Origin: Verrucomicrobiia bacterium
Lineage (GTDB): Bacteria > Verrucomicrobiota > Verrucomicrobiia > Verrucomicrobiales > DEV007
Length of the DNA: 50,014 nucleotides
Assembly: GCA_020439995.1 (NCBI GenBank)
Contig: JAGROY010000045.1
Coordinates: 1-50,014, forward strand
Direction of reading: 5' to 3'
In this document: one piece after another, positions 34,366 through 43,813 of the stretch
Numbering within the stretch: the first letter of the stretch is position 1
Layout of the letters: each line of letters starts with the position of its first letter
Program-made: the position numbers and the translations under genes
The notes under the pieces: model-generated
Seen by the model: the letters and a program-made list of their open reading frames with translations, nothing else
Database searches by the model: none
Told to the model about the DNA's origin: nothing

Positions 34366-35623
34366 AATCAGCGCCGTATCTGGGCGGCCTCTCCGCACCA
34401 GGTGCGTGATCGATTTTACCATCGCTGTCCCGATCTTCGCCGAATGGGACGGCCATCTCGATCGTGATGCCCTTTCTTTTGCCTTCCCTGACGTGGTCGC
34501 TGTAATTCTTGCGCACTGTGGTGGCTTTGTAAGACTTATTGGCCGCTGCCATTGCCGCAAGGATCACATTGTTCTCGGCGTCCGGTTCCAGTTTGCTGAT
34601 GATTTTGCCGTCAAGCCCGTATGCGCCAGGTTTGATGAAATAGATTCCGGGAGCCGCGTCTGCGGGGAGCGACAGAGATTCCTTCCATGCCGAACCTGAA
34701 TCCAGATCAAAGTGAAAGCGTCCCTGCACATCATTGCTCCACGCCAGTGGGCGCAGTCGTCTTTCCAATCCCTTGATCTGGTCTTCGGCAGTGGCAACGA
34801 GTACGAGGATTCTTTCGTCCGCCGCTGCTACATTCAGAGCCAGCCCGAACCGGTTGAAATCCGGGACAGGAGGAAGCTCCGTCTTGCCCTTCGGTTGGTA
34901 GTCGTCGGCGATAGCATTGAGCTTCGCGGCAAAGGCCTCAGTGGTCGGGAACTGCTGGCTTGGGCTCCGGCCGCTTCTCGTCAAGCGTGTCTCTCCATCT
35001 GGCGCAAGGATGCAGAACGCCGTGTTCGCAAAGCGTCCGTTGAGGAAACTGCGCACGAGCGACTGATTCGCCAGGCTCTCGTACGAATCGACTCGAACAC
35101 ACACAAATCTCCGGGAGGCTTCGATGATCTCGTTTTTGCTGAACAAACTGTTCTGCGTTCTGGAGTAGCCCGGTCAGAAAACACCCGGGACGCCACCGCA
35201 CTGGGAAGCGGCAGCCATGAACATGATTGGACGGTTGCTGCGCTTCGCCACCTCCTTTGCGACATCCAGTCGCCCGTACCAGGCAATCCCCGGTTCTCCC
35301 AAATCGACAGGCGATGTTTCAATATCAATTGGTGAGGGTCCGCCCTGCCGTCTCCGGCCGGTACGGGCTGGGTCACGCTCCTGCTCCGGGCGCATTTCAT
35401 CCCGTGACACCACGGAATCGCCGTTCTTGTCGAGTTTTTCCAAGAAGGCAGGAATCTGCTCCCATTCGTTCCTAGACAAGGTGCCATCGCGATCCAGATC
35501 GAGAATCCGCATCAGCAGGTGAACTCGCTGCCTGTTAGCGTTTTGCCCGTTTTCCTGTGCGAATGTTAGATCTGCCTGTCCTGTCAGTAGGAGTGTAAAC
35601 GTCAATGTGAGGTGTCTGTTCAT
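34352..35623 (-). CDS. Secreted EF-hand/thioredoxin-like protein with one in-frame UGA (candidate selenoprotein)
   Basis: Two open segments lie in the same frame: 35623-35177 (149 codons) and 35173-34352 (274 codons), separated only by TGA at 35174-35176. Read through, the protein has 424 codons. A signal peptide ends near LTFAQ. Two EF-hand loops follow (DLDRDGTLSRNE, DKNGDSVVSRDE). A thioredoxin-like fold then starts at NRPIMFMAAASQCGGVPGVF, directly followed by the UGA and PGYSRTQNSLFSKNEIIEAS. RFVCVRVDSYES and FCILAPDGETRL continue the fold. A third calcium-type loop (DRDSDGKIDHA) is near the C terminus. The UGA lies where thioredoxin-like proteins carry their active-site loop, and a hairpin fitting the bacterial SECIS pattern follows. 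Sec insertion is therefore possible; a nonsense mutation, or assembly error, is the alternative. A TTG at 35146 could also start a truncated product. Confidence 0.6.
35138..35156 (-). promoter_or_regulatory. SECIS-like stem-loop downstream of the in-frame UGA
   Basis: On the coding strand GC-A-GAACA-GTT-TGTTC-A-GC forms a 5-bp stem, an A-A mismatch and a 2-bp base. The 3-base loop begins with G and lies 25 nt after the UGA. Bacterial SECIS elements have a small apical loop with G in the first two places, a stem of four or more pairs and 16-37 nt from the UGA, so this one fits. Short hairpins also occur by chance. Confidence 0.4.
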
Positions 35624-35824
35624 TCCTCACCATGGAATCAGAAAGTAAATTCATCAGTAATCGATTGATTACAAAACTGATAGGTCGGGCTCAAAAAAGC
35701 TAGCCGACAGCGATGATCGAGTCTCCGCCGTGCTTCGCCAAATGCCACTACCGTACAAAGATCAGCAGTGAAGTAAGTAAATTTCCTACCAGTGCGTTCA
35801 CTGCTGTTCTACTAACGAACCCGT

Positions 35825-38800
35825 TTATTCGAGAGTGATTCGGTAGTAGAGGGTGCCGGTTGACTTGCTGACCCCTGTGTCCTTGAACGAGGTGGTCTCT
35901 CCATCTGAGTCAACGCCGTCGGACAACTCTGTCCATTCGCCCTGAAGATCGATATTCGATGCTACGCTGTATTTTTTATCAGGCTGGGACTGCCATGTGA
36001 CGGTGATATCGTAGGCGTCAGCTGCCGCTCCCTGGGCAAGCTCAACACTGATGATTTGGAACGATCCTCCTGCGGCGTTGCCGAGTTCTCCATCGCGGTC
36101 CTGGACGATCTGCTCGGCAGTCAGTGCCTGATCGAATACTCGAATCTCTGCGATGGTCATTGACGCTGTGAGAGCCGCGCTACGGGTGCCGTCCGGCTCA
36201 TTCTGATTGCCCACTACAAACGGGAGCGGAAGGTTGGTTGTGTCTTGTCCCCAGGTTCCAAGCAGGATGCCTTCTTCAGTATTGGCAAGTTCGCCGTCGG
36301 TGTAGACGTTGGTCGTCTCCGTTTCTGCGCTCCAAGTGTAGGCGATGTGGGTCCATGCGCCAATCACCTCAGTGCCATTCCAGCCAATGTCCGGGGCACC
36401 CCAGTGACCTACTGCTCCGAAATCGGCGCTTGCTCCGTGATTGAACGAAGTGTTCGATCCGTCCGGTCCGTTGCGCCTGCCCCATGCGAAGACGGTTTCT
36501 TCGTTGACGATGTCTGGGTTGTGCACCCACGCGGTCACCGTTCGGCTGCCTCCATCATCTTCACCGGGTGCCAGGTAGAGCGGAGCAGCAGGGCCGACAT
36601 ACCAGTTAGAGCCGTCGAAATCAACGCCTTTGCGCCCGTCGACTTCCATTACGATTCCCGGTGCTTCGGATTCTGCCTCGAAGTCTCCGACTACGGCTCC
36701 TGTATTCGGCCAGACGGCGAGTTCACCGTCTGCCAGGCCGGCAGCATTCAGGTTGATCACCGCCACAGGATTTGAGAAATCCGGGACACTCCCAGCATCC
36801 GTGGCACTGGCACCATGGATGACTTCCTGGCCGTCAATGAATCCGTCACCGTCACTATCACTGTCCAGTGGATCGCTTTCCGTTTCGGCACCATCCTGCA
36901 GACCATCCTGGTCGGAGTCAGCCAAGAGTGGGTTGGTAGGTGCGGGTTGTCTAGCGAGTTCAACGCCGTCATCAAGGCCGTCGCTATCCGTGTCTCTTAA
37001 ACCAGGGCTAGTGCCTGCCTCAAACTCCTGTAAAGCGGTGAGGCCGTCTTCATCGAAGTCCAGTGCAGCATCCGCTGCGTCGTCAGGATCGAGAAAGTCA
37101 AACATGGCTTCATAGGCATTCGGCAGTCCGTCACTGTCATTGTCAGCATTGAAAAATCCTTTCTCAGAATCATAGGTGGCCCTGATAGTACCTTCATCCA
37201 ATGCTGTGCCATGCACCCGGATTCGGGCAATGGCCATCGATCCCGAAAGCGCAGCGGTTCGAGTGCCATCAGGCTCGTTCTGGTTCCCCACAATGAACGG
37301 AAGCGGTTCTCCGTTGTTGTCTTCTGCATGTGTGTTAAGGAACACACTTTCCTCTGTATTCGCTACTTCACCATTGGTGTAGACTGTGGTGGTAGCTGTG
37401 TCAGAGTCCCACGTATACGCAATGAAGGCCCACTTTGCCGCTTCCTGCGTGCCATTCCAGCCGATGTCTGGTCCACCCCAATGGCCTACCGCGCCAAAGT
37501 CTGCATTTGATCCGTGATTAAACGACGTGTTGGATCCATCTGGACCATTGCGCATACCCCAAGCGAATACAGTTTCCTCTGAGGCAATCCCCGGGTTGTT
37601 CACCCATGCCTCAACAGTGCGACTTCCTTCACTGCCAGTGACGCTCGCCGGAGCAGCTGGGCCAACATACCAGTGGACATCTCCTGCGAGTACTACGGCA
37701 TTTACGCCATCAATCGTTTGCACTTCAGGAATATCCACCTCAGCGACAAAATCACCGGTGGTCGTTCCTGTGTTGCTCCAGGTTTCAAGTGGGCCGATCG
37801 GTAGCGCAGTAGCATCCAGATCTACCAGCTTTCCCCGGTCAAAGTCAGTTGGTGTGCTGTCGGAATCCAGGGGATCGCTTCCTGCGGCTACTTCTTCTCC
37901 ATCTGGGAATCCGTCTTCATCAGAGTCGGCAACACCAGGGTTCGTGCCTCTTTCGATCTCGTCGATGTTGGTCAAGCCATCGTCGTCCTGATCCATTGCA
38001 GCATCTGCAGGATTGTTTTTGTCGAGAAACGCGAACATGTCCTCGACGGTGTCCGCGATCCCGTCACCATCGGAGTCCTTCTGGGTAAAGGTGCCGACTT
38101 CAGCTTGGTAATTGGCAAGTATTGCGTCGCTGTCGAGAGCCCTGTCGCTGACGCGCAACATTGCGATGGTCAAAGAGCCGTTTAAGCCATTGCTTCGAGT
38201 GCCGTCGGCATTGTTTTGGTTACCTACCACGAACGGCAGGGGATCACCATTTGAGTCTTCGCTGGCGGTATCGAGCGCTACATCCGTGGCAGAGTTTGCC
38301 AGCACGCCATTTGTGTAGACGGTGGTGGTCTGAGTGTCGGAGTCCCAGGTGTATCCGATCGCCGTCCACTCGGATGCTAACTGGGTCGAGTTCCAGCCGA
38401 TATCAGCACCCCCCCAGTGGCCCACTGCACCAAAAGTGCTATTGGAACCATGATTGAACGAAACATTGGTACCATCTGGGCCACCACGTCGCCCCCAGGA
38501 GAATACGGTCTCCTCCCCAGCGATCTCCGGATTGTAGACCCAGGCTTCGATGGTTCTGCTAGTGGCTCCCGTAACCGATGACGGCGCGTTAGGCCCAACA
38601 AACCAGCCGTTTTCTCCATCGAGCGTAACACCTTTCACGCCGTCGATTTCTTCTACAACGGAGGATTCAACCTCAGCCTCAAATATGCCTCCGCTGGTTC
38701 CAAAGTTACGCCAGGTGTCGAGTTCTCCAGCTGGTAGTGAGGTAGCGTCCAGCTCTACGACCACCCCGTCGCTACGTTCCATTCCAAATGTGGTGGCATA

Positions 38801-39547
38801 TCGGTTAAAGCTCCGCATTACGGCCGCTCCATCCAAGGCATCGTCATAAACGCGAATCAGGCCAATAGTCATCGTGCCAGCCTGGCCGGCTGCACGGGTG
38901 CCGCCGGCCTCGTTCTGAGCGCCGACGACGAATGGAAGAGGATCCCCAATGTTGTCCTCAGCCCATGTGTTCAGCGAAATGTTTTCTTCACTGTTTACTG
39001 CTTCTCCATTCTTGTAAACAGTGGTCGTTTTGCTGTCAGCGTCCCAGGTGTAGGTTAAGTGATTCCACACGGCAGCTTCCTCAGTGCCATTCCAGCCAAT
39101 ATCTGGATCACCCCAGTGTCCGACGGCGCCGAAGTCTGCATTGGTTCCGTGATTGAACGAGGCATTGGTACCGTTGCCGCCGCCCCTTCTTCCCCAGGCG
39201 AAGATCGTTTCTTCTCCGGCGATTTCCGGGTTGTAGACCCATGCCTCAACACTCCGGCTGTTTCCGCCAGTGACAGACTCAGGAGCAGCGGGGCCCACGT
39301 ACCATGTTCCGCCATCGAGGGTGACGCCTGTGGCTCCGTCGATTGTCTCTACCTCTGCACTGCCAGCTTCCACTTCAAAATCACCAGCAAGTGAGCCCGT
39401 ATTGGTCCAAGTGTCGAGGCTGCCTTCTGAAAGGGTGGTGGCGTCGAGTTCGACGAGGACTTCTGCCTGCAGGCAGGTGACGGTGCCCAACACGAAAGCC
39501 ACAGATCGGGCAAGTGGTGCTAGGCGGCGGAATCTTGAGATATGCAT
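35825..39547 (-). CDS. Secreted protein with four LamG-like domains and calcium-loop linkers
   Basis: About 1,240 residues from the ATG at 39547, chosen because it gives a normal signal peptide (MHISRFRRLAPLARSVAFVL to CLQA). Four concanavalin A/LamG-like domains of about 230 residues follow one another. Each has 'LDATxLxxGxLxTWxNxG', a 'TVEAWVxNPxIxxEETVFxWGRR' strand pair, 'SFNHGxNxxFGAVGHWG' and 'LPFVVGNQN'. After domains 2 and 3 come thrombospondin-3-type linkers rich in Asp-Gly (DSDGDGIADTVED, DQDDDGLTNIDE, DSDSDGDGFIDGQE). The last 80 residues form a beta domain (YDITVTWQSQPDKKYSVASN) common at verrucomicrobial protein ends. No catalytic motif is seen. It is probably a carbohydrate- or surface-binding adhesin needing calcium. 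No sorting tag was recognised at the C terminus. Confidence 0.85.
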   Translation of the reverse strand: MHISRFRRLAPLARSVAFVLGTVTCLQAEVLVELDATTLSEGSLDTWTNTGSLAGDFEVEAGSAEVETIDGATGVTLDGGTWYVGPAAPESVTGGNSRSVEAWVYNPEIAGEETIFAWGRRGGGNGTNASFNHGTNADFGAVGHWGDPDIGWNGTEEAAVWNHLTYTWDADSKTTTVYKNGEAVNSEENISLNTWAEDNIGDPLPFVVGAQNEAGGTRAAGQAGTMTIGLIRVYDDALDGAAVMRSFNRYATTFGMERSDGVVVELDATSLPAGELDTWRNFGTSGGIFEAEVESSVVEEIDGVKGVTLDGENGWFVGPNAPSSVTGATSRTIEAWVYNPEIAGEETVFSWGRRGGPDGTNVSFNHGSNSTFGAVGHWGGADIGWNSTQLASEWTAIGYTWDSDTQTTTVYTNGVLANSATDVALDTASEDSNGDPLPFVVGNQNNADGTRSNGLNGSLTIAMLRVSDRALDSDAILANYQAEVGTFTQKDSDGDGIADTVEDMFAFLDKNNPADAAMDQDDDGLTNIDEIERGTNPGVADSDEDGFPDGEEVAAGSDPLDSDSTPTDFDRGKLVDLDATALPIGPLETWSNTGTTTGDFVAEVDIPEVQTIDGVNAVVLAGDVHWYVGPAAPASVTGSEGSRTVEAWVNNPGIASEETVFAWGMRNGPDGSNTSFNHGSNADFGAVGHWGGPDIGWNGTQEAAKWAFIAYTWDSDTATTTVYTNGEVANTEESVFLNTHAEDNNGEPLPFIVGNQNEPDGTRTAALSGSMAIARIRVHGTALDEGTIRATYDSEKGFFNADNDSDGLPNAYEAMFDFLDPDDAADAALDFDEDGLTALQEFEAGTSPGLRDTDSDGLDDGVELARQPAPTNPLLADSDQDGLQDGAETESDPLDSDSDGDGFIDGQEVIHGASATDAGSVPDFSNPVAVINLNAAGLADGELAVWPNTGAVVGDFEAESEAPGIVMEVDGRKGVDFDGSNWYVGPAAPLYLAPGEDDGGSRTVTAWVHNPDIVNEETVFAWGRRNGPDGSNTSFNHGASADFGAVGHWGAPDIGWNGTEVIGAWTHIAYTWSAETETTNVYTDGELANTEEGILLGTWGQDTTNLPLPFVVGNQNEPDGTRSAALTASMTIAEIRVFDQALTAEQIVQDRDGELGNAAGGSFQIISVELAQGAAADAYDITVTWQSQPDKKYSVASNIDLQGEWTELSDGVDSDGETTSFKDTGVSKSTGTLYYRITLE
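36080..39460 (-). repeat. Four LamG-module repeats within one gene
   Basis: Module spans are about 39460-38795, 38764-38069, 37831-37136 and 36770-36080. Units share long runs of identical residues and visible DNA similarity, for example the 'GTxATTCCAGCCxAT' and 'CGCCCCAxGxGAA' type blocks in each copy. That fits duplication within the gene and makes the region prone to recombination and to assembly collapse. Confidence 0.8.
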
Positions 39548-39888
39548 GGTTTTGGGGGGATCGAAGAACGAGAGCGACCGATGAGCGCATTGCATATCAA
39601 CGAGAATGTGTTCATACATTTCCGCCCTTCGATCTCGGGAGACTAATTGCCCGCGATTGCTATGTTGGGAATGGGAATGTTTCCACCGGGATCGACGGGA
39701 AGAATCCCAGTATTCCTAGCTTCCGGCAATGGTGGTAATGGGCCGTGCCTTCTTTATCAACGAGCTGCAGGGGCAACGGGGGAGCGCAAATTCTAGAGAT
39801 GCTTTGAATTGGACATGTGATCAATGTATGAAAAAGGACGGTACCGCTGGTAGTTGTCGAACCGAGTAAAAGCCCTACCTTATTACCA

Positions 39889-42222
39889 ATGATTTTGTTC
39901 CGCAGACGATCCTCCACAGACAGATACGGTCGAAGCGCTCTCCAGTTGTTTGTTCTGGGATTGGTGGGCATGTTTCACGTCTCAGTACATCCAGCGATGT
40001 CCCAGAGTGCTCCCGTGATTCCTTCCACTGCGGAAGATGTTCTCGCTGAAAGGGAGAAACTCAACAACACTGTCTTCGCCATGGAGCAGCAGGCGCAGAA
40101 TCACGAGCGTAGACTGGTTCGTGTATGGGATGCGTTGCTCGCGGTCGATCGAACAGGAGAAGGCGACAAATTCGACGTGCTGGCGCAGCTGATTCCGGTC
40201 AAATCGTTCGACCTGTCAGACATCGGTGAAACCACGAAGCTGGATCATGGCATCGAGCGGATTCAATTGAAGCCTCGAAACGAACCGCAGCCGACCCCGT
40301 GGGTGCAATGGTTGCAGGCGAGGCGCGCTGAAGGTTTCCGCCTTGTCCAGTCTGAGTGGCACCACCAGAAATTTGAAATCGGTGCCGATGGCAAGGCGCG
40401 GTCGGAAGTCACCATTGCCCTTCACGTTAAACACGAGTCTCAGCCGCTCCGCCTGGTAATCGATGGAGCGGTCAAAGTGGTGTGGGCAAAGGAGCCTGAT
40501 ACGGAAGGGATTCCCGTGCCGGAGACTATCGATGTCTCTGGCCTGCGCATCTTACGGCGGGAGGGGGCGCCGGCATTTACGGAGTGGCTGACATTCGACC
40601 CAACAACTCAGTCGGGCAAGCCGGTTGGGATTCACCCGGTCATTCTACATGACTTCGATGGCGACGGGCTCACGGAAATTTTTTCGGGTGGCAGCAATGC
40701 TGTTTTTGAATACGACGGAAAAGCAGCGCTCGTCGGCCGGCTTTTGCTGAATCACTGGGAGCGCACGCACGAGGCGGGGATCGTTGCCGATTTCAACGGC
40801 GACACATTTGTTGACTATCTCGCGCCGAGTGTGAATGGAGACCTGCTGATTTATCGTGGTCAGGAAGGCGGAGTCTTCGCCGATCCGCCATTGGGTAAAA
40901 CAAAAGAGGGAGGGCCGCTTCAGCAGCCGACTGCAATGACTGCGGGGGACATTGATCAGGATGGCGACCTCGACCTCTGGGTCGGGCAGTACCGCATTTC
41001 CTACCTCATGGGAATGATGCCATCGCCCTACTATGATGCCGCCGACGGCTTCCCTTCCTTCCTTCTCGAGAACAAGGGCAACGGCACCTTCGGGCCGAAG
41101 GAACTTCCCGGGTTGGAAAAGAAACGCAACCGCCGCACTTACACCGGAACCTTTGTCGATCTCGATGATGATCGCGATCTGGACCTGCTGGTGGTGAGTG
41201 ATTTTGCTGGAATCGACGTTTACGAAAACGATGGTAAAGGCGACTTCACAGATGTGACAGATACGTGGATCGATGAGCGTCACCTTTTCGGAATGTCCGC
41301 CACCTTTGGCGATTACAACATGGATGGTCAACTCGACTTCTATGTCGCGGGCATGGGATCGACTACCGCCAGGCGTCTTGAGTTCATGCGTGCCGAGCGG
41401 ACGGACTCGCCCGACGTCGAGCAGATGCGGATGAAGATGGCCTATGGCAACCGCATGTACCTGCGCAATCCGTCAGTGGCCGGGAAGGGATACTCTGAAC
41501 CGGTTTTCAAGGACGCCGTCGCCCGCACCGGGTGGGCGTGGGGCACGACGACGCTCGACTTCGACAACGATGGCGACTCTGACATCTTCGTCGCCAACGG
41601 CCATTCAAGTGGTGAGTCTACAAAGGATCACTGCACGCAGTTCTGGTGCCACGACATTTACAATCCGTCAGTCAAGCCGAACAAGGCGCTGCACGATGCA
41701 TTTCAAATCGTTCACCGGGGGTACTTTGACAAGACAGAGTCATGGGACGGCTATCAGAAAAGCAATCTGCTCATGAATATCGGGGGGGCCAGCTTCCAGA
41801 ATGTCGCGTTTCTCATGGGGGTCGCCGATCAGTTCGATGGACGCGCTGCCCTGAGCGATGACTTCGACGGAGATGGGCGCATGGACCTCGTGGTAGTGGA
41901 GGATCGATGGCAAAAAGGGCAAGTGCTCCACGTCTATCGCAACACCTTGGAGACCGGTCATCACTGGGCGGGAGTCCGTCTGCGCGACACAGCGGTCTAC
42001 GGCTCACCCCTGGGTGCGAAAATTTCAGTGACCTCCGGAGGCTCGACTCGTGTCGCATCGATCATGGCAGGCGAAACCATCCACGGCCAGCACTCCACCA
42101 GCGCCCACTTCGGCCTGGGCAAGAATTCCAAAGTGGAGTCGATCGAAGTCCTCTGGCCGAACGGTCTGCGCACCAAGCTCGAGAACCCAAAAGCCGACAC
42201 CTGGTATCAGCTTCCGGAGTGA
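39889..42222 (+). CDS. Secreted FG-GAP/VCBS repeat protein with ASPIC/UnbV domain
   Basis: 777 residues. The signal peptide spans about residues 15-40 (cleavage near AMSQS). Residues 40-250 are an unrecognised N-terminal domain with long helices. From about 255 to 680 there are at least six FG-GAP/VCBS-type calcium loops (DFDGDGLTEIFSGG, DIDQDGDLDLWVG, DLDDDRDLDLLVV, DYNMDGQLDFYVAG, DFDNDGDSDIFVANG, DFDGDGRMDLVVVED), enough for a beta-propeller. The last 90 residues form an ASPIC/UnbV domain (GAKISVTSGG, HFGLGKNSKVESIEVLWPNG). Such proteins are numerous in Verrucomicrobiota and Planctomycetota and are exported, but their ligands are unknown. A PQQ-propeller protein follows 54 bp downstream on the same strand and is probably co-transcribed. 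Confidence 0.9.
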   Translation: MILFRRRSSTDRYGRSALQLFVLGLVGMFHVSVHPAMSQSAPVIPSTAEDVLAEREKLNNTVFAMEQQAQNHERRLVRVWDALLAVDRTGEGDKFDVLAQLIPVKSFDLSDIGETTKLDHGIERIQLKPRNEPQPTPWVQWLQARRAEGFRLVQSEWHHQKFEIGADGKARSEVTIALHVKHESQPLRLVIDGAVKVVWAKEPDTEGIPVPETIDVSGLRILRREGAPAFTEWLTFDPTTQSGKPVGIHPVILHDFDGDGLTEIFSGGSNAVFEYDGKAALVGRLLLNHWERTHEAGIVADFNGDTFVDYLAPSVNGDLLIYRGQEGGVFADPPLGKTKEGGPLQQPTAMTAGDIDQDGDLDLWVGQYRISYLMGMMPSPYYDAADGFPSFLLENKGNGTFGPKELPGLEKKRNRRTYTGTFVDLDDDRDLDLLVVSDFAGIDVYENDGKGDFTDVTDTWIDERHLFGMSATFGDYNMDGQLDFYVAGMGSTTARRLEFMRAERTDSPDVEQMRMKMAYGNRMYLRNPSVAGKGYSEPVFKDAVARTGWAWGTTTLDFDNDGDSDIFVANGHSSGESTKDHCTQFWCHDIYNPSVKPNKALHDAFQIVHRGYFDKTESWDGYQKSNLLMNIGGASFQNVAFLMGVADQFDGRAALSDDFDGDGRMDLVVVEDRWQKGQVLHVYRNTLETGHHWAGVRLRDTAVYGSPLGAKISVTSGGSTRVASIMAGETIHGQHSTSAHFGLGKNSKVESIEVLWPNGLRTKLENPKADTWYQLPE

Positions 42223-42229
42223 AAGCAGC

Positions 42230-42262
42230 TTGAGCTTCAGCTCAAAATCCGGCGCTTCGCCG
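42230..42262 (+). terminator. Two tandem hairpins between the FG-GAP and PQQ genes
   Basis: TTGAGC-TTCA-GCTCAA (42230-42245) is a perfect 6-bp stem, and CGGCG-CTT-CGCCG (42250-42262) a 5-bp stem. No T-run follows, so they are weak as terminators. Partial attenuation or RNA processing between the two genes is as likely. Confidence 0.35.
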
Positions 42263-42276
42263 TCCGGCTTCCAACC

Positions 42277-43674
42277 ATGAAATTCCGCCTTTTCCTGATC
42301 TTTGTTCTGATGTTGAGAGTGCCCGGAGTTGCGGTACCCCCACTTCTAGATCGACGCCAACCCGACAAGAGTCCAGAAGTGATCTGGAGCACTTATCTTG
42401 GTAGTATGGGTGAAATCACGGTGGCTGGCGACGTCGTTCTGGCCGGAGCCACCAACGGAGGAATACCAAATGCACGGACATCCAAGCAATGGGCCAATTT
42501 GATTCTGATTCCTCCACAGGAAGAGCACGATGAACATGATAACGCTGTTTTCTGCCTCGATGCGCGCACCGGTACCCTTCGATGGCGGGCGGCCCATCCT
42601 CAGGTCTATGACCGAAGGCGTGGTCTTCCTAACTTTCCGATTACGTCCAGACCGGAGGTGGACGGGGATCGGGTTTACTACCTGACTGTTGCATCGGAGC
42701 TGGTCTGTGCCGACCTCGAAGGCTTTTACGACGGCGAGAACGATGGGCCATTCCTCACTGAGGAATTGACGGGAAAAACCGACGCTGACATTGTTTGGAG
42801 GATTGACCTCCAGAGTGAACTGGGCGTTCAACCGCGTGGCGCAAGTGACGTTGGCTACGTGCAATCGTCGCCCCTTGTTATCGGCGATTTGGTATACGTG
42901 GTGACTGGAAATGGAAGTGACCGCAGCTCGGGAAGTGACAAGGTGCCTGCGCCAGGCGCTCCATCTTTTCTTGCCGTGGACAAGCGGACTGGCCGTATCG
43001 CGTGGTCGAGCAACGCTCCTGGCGCGAACATTTTTCTGCTGAACAACGGATCGCCGGCTTCAATGTCCAATGGTGAAACTGTCGTGTTCCCTGGCGGGGA
43101 CGGGCTCCTCTATGGATTCGAGGCAACCTCCGGAAAGTTGCAGTGGAACGCGGACATGAACGCGCTCGGCGGCACAAAGAATCTGTTCTTTGAGACCAGA
43201 CCCATGATCTGGAACGATCTTGTGATCACCAGTTTGCGCTCGTCGATCGAAGGTGGACCGCAAAAGGGTGCGCCGTTGATCGCGGTCAGGCCTGACAAAG
43301 TGCTGGAGCCAGCATGGATCTTTGGCAAGGAATTAGGTGGATTCTGGTGGCAGATGGTAGTGCAGGATGGGGTGCTCTACGCGGTCAGTGCCCCGAACAT
43401 TCTTCACGCCATTGACCCCGCAAGCGGGAAAGAACACTGGCAGGTCAAAGTCGGCTCTGGAAGTGATCCCTGGATGCTTTCCGGTGCCCCGGGGCGGCTT
43501 TTTCTCTCCAGCATGGAAGGCGAGTTTGTTATCGTCAAATTGGGCGCGGATACGCCAACGGTTGAAACATTCGAGATGGCTGGCGTGGGTGCTTACGGGC
43601 CTCCCACGCTGAGCGGGCATGGGCTTTTCGTGCCAAGCAGGGCAGGCCTGTTTCTTGTGCGAGTTTGCTGGTGA
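42277..43674 (+). CDS. Secreted PQQ-like beta-propeller protein
   Basis: 465 residues with a signal peptide (MKFRLFLIFVLMLRVPGVAV). Repeated blade motifs of the PQQ_2/pyrrolo-quinoline-quinone-like propeller are present: VFCLDARTGTLRWRA, FLAVDKRTGRIAWSSN, LYGFEATSGKLQWNADM and LHAIDPASGKEHWQVKV. This is the common 'AxDxxTGxxxW' pattern. Catalytic features of quinoprotein dehydrogenases (vicinal disulfide, heme CxxCH) are absent, so it is more likely a binding or scaffolding propeller than an alcohol dehydrogenase. It follows the FG-GAP/ASPIC gene and may be delivered to the same compartment. Confidence 0.85.
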   Translation: MKFRLFLIFVLMLRVPGVAVPPLLDRRQPDKSPEVIWSTYLGSMGEITVAGDVVLAGATNGGIPNARTSKQWANLILIPPQEEHDEHDNAVFCLDARTGTLRWRAAHPQVYDRRRGLPNFPITSRPEVDGDRVYYLTVASELVCADLEGFYDGENDGPFLTEELTGKTDADIVWRIDLQSELGVQPRGASDVGYVQSSPLVIGDLVYVVTGNGSDRSSGSDKVPAPGAPSFLAVDKRTGRIAWSSNAPGANIFLLNNGSPASMSNGETVVFPGGDGLLYGFEATSGKLQWNADMNALGGTKNLFFETRPMIWNDLVITSLRSSIEGGPQKGAPLIAVRPDKVLEPAWIFGKELGGFWWQMVVQDGVLYAVSAPNILHAIDPASGKEHWQVKVGSGSDPWMLSGAPGRLFLSSMEGEFVIVKLGADTPTVETFEMAGVGAYGPPTLSGHGLFVPSRAGLFLVRVCW

Positions 43675-43784
43675 CGAGAGCATAGGCGGCTTGGCGATCA
43701 ACGAAGAAAGTGTTCGGTTTAAGCTCGGTGGTTGATTCGTCCATGGTTCATTTCACTACAACGAGCCTGAGCAAAACGCCAGCT

Positions 43785-43810
43785 GAACTCAATTGCTGCG
43801 AATTCAGTTC
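43785..43810. terminator. Candidate bidirectional terminator
   Basis: GAACT-C-AATT-GCTGCG-AATT-C-AGTTC forms a hairpin with 5+4 pairs around a C-C mismatch and a 6-base loop. It sits in the 139-bp gap between convergent genes (PQQ propeller and pgsA), 4 bp before the pgsA stop. Its position suits termination of both transcripts. No strong T-run is present. Confidence 0.4.
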
Positions 43811-43813
43811 GCA

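Noticed and set aside
34712..35335. A 207-codon plus-strand open frame opposite the EF-hand/thioredoxin-like gene.
   Set aside because: It is antisense to a gene with clear signal peptide and EF-hand loops and shows no domain of its own.
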